In this document: positions 49,762 through 62,130 of the stretch, one piece after another
Numbering within the stretch: the stretch's first letter is position 1
Layout of the letters: each line of letters starts with the position of its first letter
Assembly: GCA_039619475.1 (NCBI GenBank)
Contig: CM077115.1
Location: 105,994,393-106,058,392, forward strand
Source: Icerya purchasi
Taxonomy: Eukaryota; Arthropoda; Insecta; Hemiptera; Monophlebidae
Direction: 5' to 3'
Length of the DNA stretch: 64,000 nucleotides
Translations under genes and position numbers: made by a program
Notes under the pieces: generated by a model
Seen by the model: only the letters and a program-made list of their open reading frames with translations
What the model was told of the DNA's origin: nothing
Databases searched by the model: none

Positions 49762-49861
49762 GTTGTATATCGAGTAATATTATAACTTAAAATAGTGATA
49801 TCTTAAATTACGGAAAACAGATTATTGATAAAAGTGGAAAAGCGATGAATCGGATGGACAA
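48508..49861. other. Intron without supported features
   Basis: Somewhat GC-richer near 48640-49050 but with no conserved frame. TA microsatellites lie at about 49701-49756. Confidence 0.5.
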
Positions 49862-50100
49862 TTATTTCATCTTCTTATGCTCTATGTAATTATGTATTAA
49901 AGCTAAGTGGGTTTTCAGCGTGGACGGTCGCTGAAACCTCTTCTGGCAAAAGCTGCACCCAAACTGCGGTTCCTTTCCACATTCAAATCGGTAATGCAAC
50001 ATCATACTATTTTTATAAGTGTAGCTTCGACCGCAATTGTTCAAACAGCTAAACTTCGGTTTTTGAATCTTCTCCGGTATTAACCGATAGGCGGCATACT
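49862..50100 (-). CDS. lola: lola alternative terminal exon (C2HC + C2H2 finger pair)
   Basis: Terminal exon of 78 residues. The acceptor TTTCTCAATGTAG is followed by AG TAT GCC GCC, start 50100, phase 1. Linker YAAYRLIPEKIQKPK; finger 1 CLNNC, GRSYTYKNSMML, H, C; linker GKEPQFG; finger 2 CSFC...H-LALI-H, contact residues R, S, T, T; tail HNYIEHKKMK, longer and more basic than in the 30-46 kb block. TAG acceptor and AG start set it apart from that block. Upstream codons are open but lie in intron. Confidence 0.93.
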
Positions 50101-53100
50101 CTACATTGAGAAACAAAACGGAAACATCGTTAGTGATATGCAATCGCGTCGCATTTTGTAAGCGTTAAAAATCGCAAGTATTCACTGGTCGCACATGCAG
50201 CGCCTATGGAAAATAGATCTTCTAATAAACGCGGATACGTTCTGGAGGAAGTTTGGTCGAAACGGTGAAGATGATCAAGAACTGCTTTTGCGAAGATGAG
50301 GCAAAAATTAAATTCGCCCAGTAACTGCGCGGTGGGACGGCGTTTACATTAACAAGTAAATTCAACTTGAAATATTTCAAATGGAAAAAGTTGCCCAGTG
50401 GAGGCGCGGAGCATGCAAAATGTAAACAGCGGAAAAACGGCAATGACATAGAAGATCGACGGCAAAAATTAGAAATTCCAGCCTGGACCATCTTACAACC
50501 ATAAACTGCTCGTTTGGCACTTGTCCTAGTTTTGGCGGCAAGTAGTTTTCATAGTTATGACGGATTTTTCTCGGCCAACAAAGTAGACTGGAGAAGAGTA
50601 AACTTACAACTGGGGCTCTACGCGACGATCACAACAGAGAGGTTGAGCGCGGCACCGCATGGCGAAGATGCCACAGCCTGCTCTGGAATCACAACGCCGA
50701 GTACGGCACTGGATGGTGTCACGTGTAAGCCGGGGGGCTCAGACGTGATATATTACCGCTGCAGTTTCAATTTGTACCCTGTCCGCGTATAATGTGATAA
50801 ATTAGGGTAGCCTCCTGAATGCACCCCATTCGGGCGATCTAGCAACGGTCACAATTTATATGCACTTTTTCTGATGCAAATAAGCCTCGGTAATGATACG
50901 TAATAATCCTACTACTCTACTTTATATTTGCATAAATCGCGCTCGAAGACAAACTGTTCTGCAAAATAACCGCGCGCATTTGATTTGAAATAAACCGAAC
51001 AAAAGAAACCAGTTGTAAAAGCGAAACAATGGCGGTAAACTGTACACTAAAAGAAGAAGAGCGTATGTATATCATCATCCCGTACAGATCACATTAAATT
51101 ACAAAAAAATGTAAAATCGTAATACAAAAAAAAAATGACCTAATTTGAATGCAAGTCGAACAAGATTAAGTGCGATAATAAATAAATAACCCGACGAGCG
51201 AATACACAGAGAATCGGAAATAATCTACATTTCCATTCTTAATTATCTACTTTGATTTTCACGTACCGAACATTTTTGGCCGGAAAACTGCACGCCACAA
51301 AAAGGTATCGACGTTGCGGTGATAAACATTAGTTTCGTTTACTCGAGAAAGGAGGATAAACAGAGATCTACAATACTTATAAATATAAAATAATTACTTT
51401 ATTCCGTTTGTTATCGAGGTAATTATTTATTTTATATTAAATATAACTATTATCTATTTACATTTTTTCCGGTTAACTAATAATACTGCTGCAACCGAAT
51501 AAACAACTCGTAAAGTTCCGAGCTATTTATTATTCTAATTAAAAATCGAATCAATTTAATTCTATTTAGATTTTAACCGGTTGTCTTTGACGTGTACATT
51601 AAGCTGTAAAGCGATCAATTTCAGTGCAAGTTCATTTTGTTTAGTTTCAGTTCAGTGTAGTTCAAAGAAACGAGAATCTAAATGTATTTTATAGTACACG
51701 CCGATGGTCAGTGCACTATACAGAATCCCGTTCATTTCGTATTCGGCGTTGTTGTATCATTTAGCCTAAAAAGTTTCGGAAAATAAAAAGGTCTACCGAT
51801 ACAGAGCACTGGGACGTAATGTGCGCATTAGTTAAAATCGAGAAAACAAAAACCAATTACAGAGAAGCATTTTTAATCAGATTCGAGTTTAAAGAAAGGA
51901 ATCGATCGGAAAGCACATTGACACGAGGCGGTGAGCAAACGAACAAAATGGGGAACAAAATAGCTATGCGGCAACAATCAATGAATCGCATGACTAAGCT
52001 GATGACTGCAATCAACTGGACAGACTGCACAAAAGGAAAATCGTAATATATAAATATAAAATCATCAAATAGCGTACAATCGTGATTTATTTCTATACCT
52101 TCTTACTAATTTATTACTCTATATTTACCTTCAACTATATCTATTTACGACGTCAGAGCGCAAAATAAACTATTATAAAGTAACAGTAATGCGGCCTTAG
52201 TGTTCTAACAGAGATTTTCCGGCCTTATCACTAGGAAAATACTACTAGCGAAATAATAACAGAGTGAATATTATTATTAAATAAACTAACAACTATCGAT
52301 TATTTCGTGTTCAGTCTTCTTCGTTTTTTTTTTTTTATATTATTTACAATCGATGCTTCTATTCAGCAGCCGTATGATTTTTAAGTAGCTTTTAGTTTTT
52401 ACTACACTACGATAACAAACTATTTCCATTTTGAGCCGAAAAAAACAGTTCAATCGAGTTAATTGTCCATAGGTATGCAGCATTAACATAGAATACCGTG
52501 TACTTATTACGGCCCGCACAAGAATTATGTATAATTTCGGGTAGGAAATAGCACGTTTGATATTCATATTATAATCCAAATTGATAAGAATATCCTCCAT
52601 TTTGCACATCCGATTAAAAACAAAAGTCGAAACCTCCGATAAGACTAATTTTTCTACGTTAGCGATCGATTAATATGCAAAAAAAAAAAAAAAAAAAAAA
52701 AAGGGAAGAAAAAAATCCCATAGCAATCGAAAACAATACATAAAAATTTAAACACCACACAACTGGTGGCTACTAAAATACAGGGAAATTCAACTATTAT
52801 TCATTCGAACAATAGTTAGTTAAACGTAACTTTCAGACGAGAATTTAATGTACATAAAAAAATTCTTTTAAAAATAGTTCAACAAAAAAAAAAAAAAAAC
52901 AACAAATTATTCCGTAATTAAGCACTAGTAGATATATCTGTTTTGTTCTCTCGCATAATGGATAATTTGGAATAATTACGAATTGATTAAACTTCTTAAA
53001 AGATGAAATATATTAAAGGATGGGATATTTTTTTTAAATTATTCATTTATTTTTATTTCAAAATAACAATCACGCGACGGTTATGGCTGAACCCTCTTAT

Positions 53101-53935
53101 ACTATAGTTAAGATTTGAAAAACTCGGCATACGAATGCGAAAAAAAAAAACGAATTTTACAAATGACTCCGCTTAACGTGCGCAATCATTTTAACATTTA
53201 AACACTCCTTATATATATAAGTGACGTTTTATTTTGTAGATTCAGCCACAAGAGGCACATTGGAAGACTTCAAAAAATCATATAAGAACTTACTAGCCGT
53301 AACGTTAATCCGGCGGAGACTTGTCCTTGGCTGTACAGGAAGAACCACTAGACTTAAATGGTTAAATTAAGTTCAGGATCCTACGTCAGTGGGCCGAGTA
53401 ATTAGTTTATGCGCAACAGGATCTATCGATAGCCCAATGAGCTAGGTATAGGTTAGAATAAAGAAGCCGAATCAATTTCCCTGATGTTGTCTTGAAATTG
53501 ATTTTTTCTTTTGCTTTTTTTCATAACCAAATCGGCTATTATGAAGAAAAAAAAACATTCGAGATAAAATATTACAACCCGCTTGATCTTAATTATGTCG
53601 TCTGTAAATTATCTCCCCTTAATCGTAAACTACAAACGAAATATTAAAAAAAATAAGTAAATAAATAAAAAAGAAAAAGTGTCACCGTTATCAGTGATAA
53701 ATTTAATATATTTCTGAATGTATTAGAGTAACTTATTTGTGTAAACGTAACACAGTCTGGTCAACAATAGACGACAACTAAATGGTCGAAAAAATTCAGG
53801 AAAAAAAGAAAAAAAAAGGTATACAGTAACCAGGATCGAGAGGTTTGATCGTATGCTAAAAAACTGTCCAATAGGATTAACTAATTAGAACTGACTGGTT
53901 CTCTAGACTAATAATTCTAACACGGTAATATCTTT
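50101..53935. other. Long intron without supported genes
   Basis: About 3.8 kb. Two overlapping open frames at 50222-50491 (minus) and 50514-50792 (plus) lie in a slightly GC-richer zone but have no recognisable domain, zinc ligands or splice-linked continuity. The plus frame at 51819-52046 is Lys/Thr/Arg/Asn-rich and unrecognised. None is called as a gene. Confidence 0.45.
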
Positions 53936-54183
53936 CTACTTTGTGACTAGTTTATGTGTAGCGACTAAATGAGATCTCAATCCGTTTCGGTGAAAGAATA
54001 ATTTAGAACAATATTGGCATCGAAACTGCGGCGCTCTTCCACATTTCCACTTATAATGCAACATCATGCTCCGCTTGTACTTGTACATTCGACCGCAATT
54101 GTTTATACAAGGGAAATTTTCGTGGTCCACATATTCGGCTCCCTTCTTCCAATATCCGCGAAACTGTCTTGTCGAACCATCAT
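53936..54183 (-). CDS. lola: lola alternative terminal exon (C2HC + C2H2 finger pair)
   Basis: Terminal exon of 81 residues. The acceptor TTGTTTCTCTAG is followed by AT GAT GGT TCG, start 54183, phase 1. The linker contains RQFRGYWKKGAEYVDHEN; finger 1 CINNC, GRMYKYKRSMML, H, C; linker GRAPQFR; finger 2 CQYC...H-LVAT-H, contact residues H, N, G, S; tail HKLVTK. It combines a TAG/AT exon start, like 15174 and 22062, with a finger 1 close to the 30-46 kb block. Confidence 0.93.
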
Positions 54184-55160
54184 CTAGAGAAACAATATAG
54201 AAAAAAAATTCGTCAGAATTTTAGGTAATAATAGCAACACGGCTACTACACTGTAGTACCATGTTGCAAGATGAAGGTAAATAATAAAAATAATAAAATA
54301 CACGGCGATTCCGATTAGTAAGAGTGTATCTCTCTCGTTTCTTCAGATTTAATCTACTTCGCTAATCAGTAATACGCGTTAAAATCAATTTCGGATATGT
54401 AACTACGAATCACCGAGCTTGACCTTGAAGTAAGATTTTGGTCAAAGATATTACGAACATTAGATTTAAAAAATGGCAGTTTTTTGCGGTCCATTAGACA
54501 ATTTGTTCTAGCACGATGTGTTCTTAATTTTAACGCGTATGAAATTAGTTTGCAGGCACACTCTTTCTCTTCGTTTCCTCGGCGTAACCGTAATCAGTGT
54601 TAATGTCACCCCCCACCCCCACCCCATTGCGAGCAGTCCGATATTCACAAATGAGATTTCCTTGTTAATCCGAAATAATTAATTATATCGGGGGGCTTTG
54701 TGCGGTGTTCGCCTTCAACTTTGTGATCATCACGATTCTATTAACCTTCAACTACTATCGCTATTTTGCAGTGATATATAAGCATTTTGATAAAACTTGG
54801 AGCTTTTTAAATGTAATTCGTGTAATTTACAAAATAATACGCGCTTCGAATATATTATGCAGATTTGGTGATTTAAAGGCATTTATTATTTCGGTGTATC
54901 TATAATGATCTCAGAGGTAAATTTTATATATTGAACGAAATATCTGTCTAGATGTGTATATGTTTTGGCAGCTTAAAATAATAATAGTCGAAATTAAGCT
55001 CGTATTAACCGTAAAAATATAAGTTATTTTTTAAAGAAGTCACAATGTCAGAATCGAACTAATGAGGACAAAAAATTAATATTTTCAAAAACATCTAAAA
55101 CACAATAATATGTACCATTTTAAGCATTAAAAAATAAATCAATTACATTATACAACAGCG

Positions 55161-55200
<40 letters not shown>

Positions 55201-58200
55201 ATATATTTTTTTAATAACTCAAGTAGACAAAAGGAAATGTTTATGTTTGTTCCTATACTAATTCTACTTTAAATGTACTTTAAAAATAGTTTTGCAGTGT
55301 AAACCTAATATTTGTAATCATATGTAGAACGGCACAAACTAGGAGGTCCCATCCATTTTGTTGGTCTTTTTAGATGTATAGCCGAAACTTTTCACTACCG
55401 ATAGATTCGTGTTTTTTATATAATACGTTTGATTATTTATGTTCGACAAGATATTGCGAATTTATTACTTTGTGAAATAAATATTTGTATAGTGTGTCGA
55501 CAATATCGCATTTAACTTTACAAAAGAATTCACATTAGTTCTCTACCGGCAAAAGCAGAATTTCGTATTATTAATTAATTATCGCTGAGCTAATTAATCA
55601 TTAAACACTTGTTAATCAGCGATGAAACCCCCCGCTACGCCTTTTTTTCTCTGTAAAATAAAATGCGACATTTTTGTAAAATAACAAAGTATAAAAATAC
55701 GCCGAAACCATTATCAGAGTTAAATTCAATATGAAAACTCAGTTCTATTGATACATATATATTTAATTCGGCTAAAAATCGAATGCATAACCGCTGTGAA
55801 AAATCATATGACATTTCTTGCTTTGCTATTAGCGTATTTTCTTTTTCGCATTCATATGCCGCAGATATTAATTAATCGGAAGTAAGGCTAGTAAATTCCG
55901 ATCGGTTGGAAATAAAACGGTTATGTAAAAATTACATATACATTAGAAGAAATATAAAAACGAAAAATTGTACATTATTCACGCGTGTAATGAAATCATA
56001 TCGAGTAAAACTGAAATAATCTCACTGTAATCAGAAATTGAAATCGCGACAAAATAAAATCACTTCTAAATAAGAAATACGAGATTATTATTATTTATAT
56101 TCGTTATTACTTTATTAAAATGCTACTGGAACGGTATAAATATGAATTTTCCTTTTAGGACGTTATTTTTACGGTCGAGAATATGAAAATATTGATTGTG
56201 AAACGGTTCATGTTCTGTTATTTAAATGATGTTTATCGAAATCCAGTCCTATTTCTCAGTAAAAATAGATGATCAGCCTGAAAGTTTCGGTACTTATAAA
56301 TAAAATCACATTCCTTAATTTCCTTCTGGTAGAATATTTTTCGAAATAGTTGATAATGTAAATTTATATTCATTTACACAAAAAATAATTACACATAAAT
56401 TGGATTTGATAGAAATGAAAAAAATCTTACCACACTGAAATTAAAAACAGATTGAGAATAAAAGCTCGCGGGGATCTATTGGGTTTTTTCCGTTTTACTC
56501 TAATAAAATATATTCTTCAATTGCAAGATTTAATATGCACTAATGCGTGTCGCCATCACGATGAGGTGAAAAAAAACGGTAAACGACTGTAGTCCTCCAC
56601 TGTACACGAATGTTATACTACGATAAACTAACTCACAACCAATAGTTATCGTGAATTTTTAAAGCTATCAAACGTAGAGTATCGGAAGGGTACTTATTAA
56701 CTTTTTATTTGTTCAAATTTCCATTATAAATTAAAGTTAATTTCGGAAATGCAGAGACATACTGAACACAGTCTGTTGTGTTTGATGATTCTAAATTTTC
56801 ACCGAGTGAGTGATTTTTAGAAATTAATAATTACAAAAATGAAGTTTACATATACTACTAGCGTGTAATTTACTTTATTTCAGAAAAAAGAGAAATGTTT
56901 AAGGCAGGAGTAGCGTAAAAAAAAAAAATAAAATAAAGCGACTGACAACGAATAAAAAGGTTTATAATAACACGCAAAGAGTATTCGTGATTCGTCATAT
57001 TGATGATGGACCCCGGTGTAGACGTGTTCGAAACGTTAAATAGGTATGTTGTTAATGTTGACCTGTGGTGTCTAGCAAAAACTGTGATTTCGATGTTAAT
57101 GTAAACTACGAAAACTCTTTTTACGTGAACGTTTATAACGTCAAAAGAAATCTGGTGAAAAAAATCTGCGTGTATATCATCTCGCTGTAAAATAATATAG
57201 TTACAAGTGTTTTTTTGTTATGAAATTTAAATTGATAAACCGCGATGGGTTTTAGTGATTAGCCCGAAAAAAGAAATAAAACAACTTTTAAAATAGGTAT
57301 ATAAAAAATCGTAACAGTTTACATTACTTCATTAAGCATTCAGAAAAATCGTCAGTCTTAGAAAGAGAGCATCGTAAAATTGGAATTTTTGTTTTGTTTT
57401 TTTCTAGGGCCAGGGGGTCAGTATTTGCCATTTAGTCTCAATTTTATAAAGTTTCAAAAACAAATCAGTGAAGATAATTCGATTATTCATTTTACGTCTT
57501 ATTAATATGATTAAAACTGATTTTATTTTCGTTTTTGGTGATCATGAAAATTCATTTACTCCGTGATTTTTAATTTATTTATTATTACAGGATAATATTA
57601 CTTGTAAAATGACCTCTTTTACATGATCACCGAGAGTGTATAACAATTTATGCCGAAACAGAAAATGTTTCCAACAAAATGAAAAAATAAAAAGGAAATT
57701 GAAAAAAAAAAAATACACACATATATTGAAATGATAAACGTTTGCTAATTTGGCCAACCATGAGTTCTTTTCATTTCTATTTATTTATTATTTATGAATT
57801 TAAAATTGAAATTTAAATTAATTATTTTTTATGTTCCAATCACCTACAAAGAGATATTTCTTCACCGAGCGGCCGCTGAAAATACGCAATTGCTATAAGT
57901 ACGACGTAAAACAATGATCGTATAATTATAAATAAATTGGTACGTATCACTGTCTGTCGGCGGTGGTTAACGCTGCGATGACTGATTCCAAGAAGACGAG
58001 CGGTTGCTTTCTTTGTATTGGACGATAGAGTGAACTCAGTTTAATTGGACGCCACGTAATTTCGGTAATTTAATAATTAATTTCCGCGTAATTTTTAATA
58101 TAACGATTCTGACGGGCGATCATTTACTACTTCGCGCTGTAGAAACAAAACTAATTTCCTGTTAACGGAGATCGTTTTCGCGACTCTTTACGGACGACCA

Positions 58201-59100
58201 ACTTCAACTGTTCAAAAATCTACTAAGAAGGTTTAACTGCGACTCACTGCTACCTGGCTTCCATTTTCTACCCGTGCCCCATCATTTTACCTGTCCTTTG
58301 TTCCGGCGGATCCCAATCAGCGCCATTTCTGCAATCATCGACCTTTCTCCAGTCTGACCGTGTGGTGGTAGTCTTTTTACCCCCGTCCGACAAACAGGAT
58401 TTTTTCAATCACGTACGCATTTACTCTCGCACCACCTATTCTAAATTATTTTTTATTTTTTATGTTATTTTATTTTTATTTCTTTTTTATTCAAATTTTA
58501 CCTTGAATTCATGTGCACATTACAATATATATATATATATATATATATTTAAAGCTTATTCATGGATAAAAATTAATTAGCCGCTCTATTAGATATTTAA
58601 TTAAATAGCGTGCGTTGTAACCTTTTTACACTTATTGGTTTTCAATTGAAGCAGAACTAAAGGGAACAAGAAAAAAAAGGGGGTTATTATACTCAATAGG
58701 AAGACAATTATTTTTATACTGGATACTGTTATAACACTGGATACTGTTATAACATTAAATATAGCACGTATTACACAAAAATTCTTAAAAAATACATTGC
58801 GAATGTTAATTGCTAAATAATAATAACCTAGGGTAAAAATATTTACACTCGAGTATATTAATCAATTTTACTTATCAACACGCCACCGCTGAAAATATCA
58901 TCAGAATAAACTTATTATTCAATTTTTCAGTGGATCAGCAATGTTGCGGTTACTTTGATTTTTTCATTTGTTGGAAAGTATAATCAGCGATGCTGTGTAA
59001 ATTGCGCAGCCTCGGTAGTATCATAATATTAAATGGCGAAACAGCTATATAAAGGCATAAACAACATTGAGACTGGTTTTAATATGAAAACAAAATCAGT
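54184..59100. other. Long intron without supported genes
   Basis: About 4.9 kb, AT-rich. Contains a TA/TATG microsatellite near 55164-55206, a TA run near 58525-58550, and a 20-bp tandem duplication near 58720-58755 (ACTGGATACTGTTATAACA twice). A GC-richer patch at 58200-58400 has a possible 38-nt exon with AG and GT flanks (58291-58328), not supported enough to call. No finger codons were seen. Confidence 0.45.
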
Positions 59101-59560
59101 TCAAGCGTGAAGTTTCATGCGCTAAGGATTATTCCGTATGTTAAATTAAAGATAACCATAATATTTATTATATTGACATAATGTACTAAATTCGAAACAA
59201 AGAAAATATTAAATTTGTTATATCCCGTATTTTTCATTTTGCAATTTCTGTGAGTTATTTTTCGCGCTTTTTTGAATTTTTCGCCAACTTCGAAAGTGGT
59301 TCGTTGAGAAAACAAAATACGGTTTCGTTCCTGACACATCTTTCCATCGATATATCATATACTCGGGGGGAAAAAAATTTCCCATACTTTCGAGCTTTCG
59401 ACGCCCACCGAGAGTGTAATTTTCAAGTTGGAACCCGGAATATACGGGGGGGGGGGGGGGGTGTAGTTCGTTCACAATTTTTAGCTATAATACTCACGCC
59501 GCAAGGGGGATACACTTCGTTTTTGTCGTTTTTTTGAACTTTTCAGGAACTTTGAAAGAT
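59101..59560. repeat. Diverged dispersed repeat (copy 1)
   Basis: Shares a sequence order with about 61800-62130 in the same orientation: TCAAGC(G/A)TGA, GCGCT(A/G)AGGATT, CCGTATGTTAA, then CGATATATCA, a CGRGGGAAAAAAA block and a (T)n tract. Heavily diverged; a G run at about 59446-59461 interrupts copy 1. No coding domain. Confidence 0.5.
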
Positions 59561-59592
59561 TCCATTAAAAAAAAACTAAAAGTTAGCGAATC

Positions 59593-59624
<32 letters not shown>

Positions 59625-60429
59625 CTAAACTCTCAATGACGGTATCAGTACAATTAAACCATATGGGGATTCTTCATCTGGTGAATTTAATAAGTTAAAC
59701 CATACGTAGTAGTGGTTTAGTTCTTTTTAATTTACGCATTTATTTATTCGCGAAATTTTCCGATAGACTAAACCAGTTTGTATGATTGCATAATCGCTCC
59801 TAATCTGGTAAGCACATCATTCATATAATCCATACCTATCACAGTATGTATCGTTTTACTGTGTTTACTTTCCGTGTTGCTCCGATCATTGTAATTTTTT
59901 AAATTTTTGTATCATTTAAATATTACTTTTCACACGCTACAAGTCCACAATTCGCCACCATACTTCTATTTCGGTGCAAGTATTATTTGGGTATATAGCA
60001 GTGATTTATTTCGGATAGGAAGGTAAAATCATTCTCCTCGGTAGCTTTTTTTTTTTGTTTTTTTGTTGTTTTTTTAGCCCCCCCCCCACACCACCCCACC
60101 CCGATGTCTTTTAACCAAGTTAAATCATACCCAAATATTTAACATGTGTTTTAACTGGTACTTATCTTTTTGTCAATTATTATACTATGCATATCGGTTA
60201 GCACATAATACGATGAAATGATTTTATTTTGATTCAATATTTTTTGGTACCGTGGTATTATAACAGTATTACAATAGTTGCTGCTTGTAAAGCAACATTT
60301 GCATTAGTCGGATTTACATTTCAGAGTATCAATACCATAAAGTGGCTACTAGAGAATTGTCAAGATCTGCCGCATAAATATAGCAATGGCCCTAAACGCT
60401 CCCTTGTTGAACACCAATGGTTCTGGATA

Positions 60430-60708
60430 TATTAATTACAACGTAATTCTTAGCCTACCCCCCATTAGAAAAAAATGTCCCAATATAATGTAATGAAAAA
60501 TGTCCCAATTTTATGTAACGTTGGTTATATTTTATAGGATTTTTGTGATTATGTTATTTTTCTTTGTATTGATACCAGTAAGAATTACGTTGTAAATTTT
60601 GATCATTTTATACAAAGTATAAAAGAGAAAGAAACAGAAATGAAAGTAAGAGGGATCAAGGGGCACAGCCCCTTGCGAGGCCAAAATGGCCGATTTTATA
60701 TACATATA
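60430..60708. repeat. Dispersed repeat family (full copy 2)
   Basis: Same order of blocks as 26679-26922, with an extra duplicated TGTCCCAAT block near 60475-60510. The 3' part GGGGCACAGCCCCTTGCGAG is identical in layout. Orientation is the same in both copies and neither shows inverted ends. Confidence 0.65.
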
Positions 60709-61283
60709 CATATACTTATATATATATATATATATGGGTATATTAGAAACTAATCTTTTCATCTTCTATCGTCTCAGAATTTAAATGTCTAACATAATAC
60801 ATTCAAGTGGTTGGGTCGAAGCCAAGAGCGAGCCAAAAAAAAAAAATAGAAACTTCATCGCCGTATTTGGCATCTAATAAAATCTTTCATTCAGACATGA
60901 AAAAAATAAAAATTTGGTTCTAATTATGACGCTGCAAGGGACAACTTGCACAACAGATAAAAATATTAATTACTTTAAAAAAAAAAAAAAGAAAAAATCC
61001 TATTTTGCCTAAAAAAAACTGTTTGCACGAGATGAATTTTCAATTCCGGTTTAATTAATAAAGAACGTTTTAAAATTTTACCCACCGAGCAATACTTTTT
61101 ACGATTAATAGTCAAAAAATTGAGATTTCACGAATAATTTTCGAATTTCGGGTGTTTTCCGGTTGACCTTTTCTTTCTGTGTCTTAATTTTAAAGGCACA
61201 TTTCGAAATAAATTTTAACACAATTACACAAGTTTTGCATTTTATTTTTCCATCTTGTTCGTTAACAGAGAAAGTCACGAAAT

Positions 61284-61462
61284 TTACAATAAAAGTTTAT
61301 GCATTAAACCTAGATGTGTTTTTAAATTAGATTCATATGTAAAAACCTTCGAGCAAACACGGCATACATGTGCTGACTGATGCAATTTCGACTGCGAACG
61401 GTGGCTGCTACCGATTTTATCGTTAACATCAGCTTCGTTCGATGTAATCGAATTGACGACTT
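61284..61462 (-). CDS. lola: lola alternative terminal exon with a single C2H2 finger
   Basis: Terminal exon of 58 residues, the shortest. The acceptor GATTTTCGCTAG is followed by AA GTC GTC AAT, start 61462, phase 1, with no stop until 61284. The first 33 residues are polar (VVNSITSNEADVNDKIGSS) without any Cys, so finger 1 is absent. The finger is CRVC...H-LGLM-H with contact residues Y, S, N, T; tail HKLLL. AATAAA on minus (TTTATT at 61241-61246) lies 38 bases past the stop. It is the most upstream zinc-finger exon in the window. Lower certainty than the pairs because it is short, but acceptor, phase, finger spacing and poly(A) signal agree. Confidence 0.78.
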
Positions 61463-61799
61463 CTAGCGAAAATCAAAAAGTACACGAAATAACACCATCG
61501 ATATACTAAAATGCAGTAGCGTTTATATGTAAAAACCCCTCCAGCTTGCCATGCAAAACGTTACTTTTCCCGACTTAAACATATAGGGTTAATATTTTTT
61601 TCGGATTTTCGAACGTGATTAAAAAAAAACTTAATTATATAATTGCGCACATTTTCCGTTGATTTTATAGTTCCGTCAAAACTGAATACTCGAGAATAAC
61701 CCCGCCGCTTTACACAATTTAGCGAATTTTAATAATGATTTTTCTATAAATGATGTAAATACATTGGGAAACGGAAATACATTAAAAATTTACAAGATC

Positions 61800-62130
61800 A
61801 GTCAAGCATGACGTTTTGTGCGCTGAGGATTCCTCCGTATGTTAAGTTTAAGAAAATGAAATAGGGGTTCGTTCGTTCCCAAGAAATAACGATCTTCTCG
61901 CGATATATCACGTGCCCGAGGGAAAAAAATATTTATTTCAAAAATTTTGAATTTACGCCTCCCGCCGATGTCTAAGCTCGGCTATAGTTTTCCTATAAAC
62001 GATCCTTCACGCATAGGCTTGAGATACGGTTTGCTCACAACCTTTTGTACTCGAGCTATTACTTACGTGAACATCCTTTTTCTTTTTTTTTTTTTTTGCT
62101 GTTTTTGGTCCAAACGGAGGGTGGGTTTAA
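61800..62130. repeat. Diverged dispersed repeat (copy 2)
   Basis: Partner of 59101-59560 (see there). Better preserved at its left end (GTCAAGCATGACGTTTTGTG). Confidence 0.5.

Noticed and set aside
50222..50792. Overlapping open frames on opposite strands in a GC-richer zone
   Set aside because: No domain, no zinc ligands, no splice-linked continuity with neighbours; length is compatible with chance.
51819..52046. 75-codon plus-strand open frame rich in Lys, Thr, Arg and Asn
   Set aside because: No similarity I recognise and no supporting splice or promoter signal.
58291..58328. 38-nt candidate last common exon on the minus strand (reading NGADWDPPEQRT, ending in phase 1)
   Set aside because: The phase fits, but it would lie downstream of the 61284 exon, and I could not relate the residues to the lola common region. 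Too short to support without RNA.
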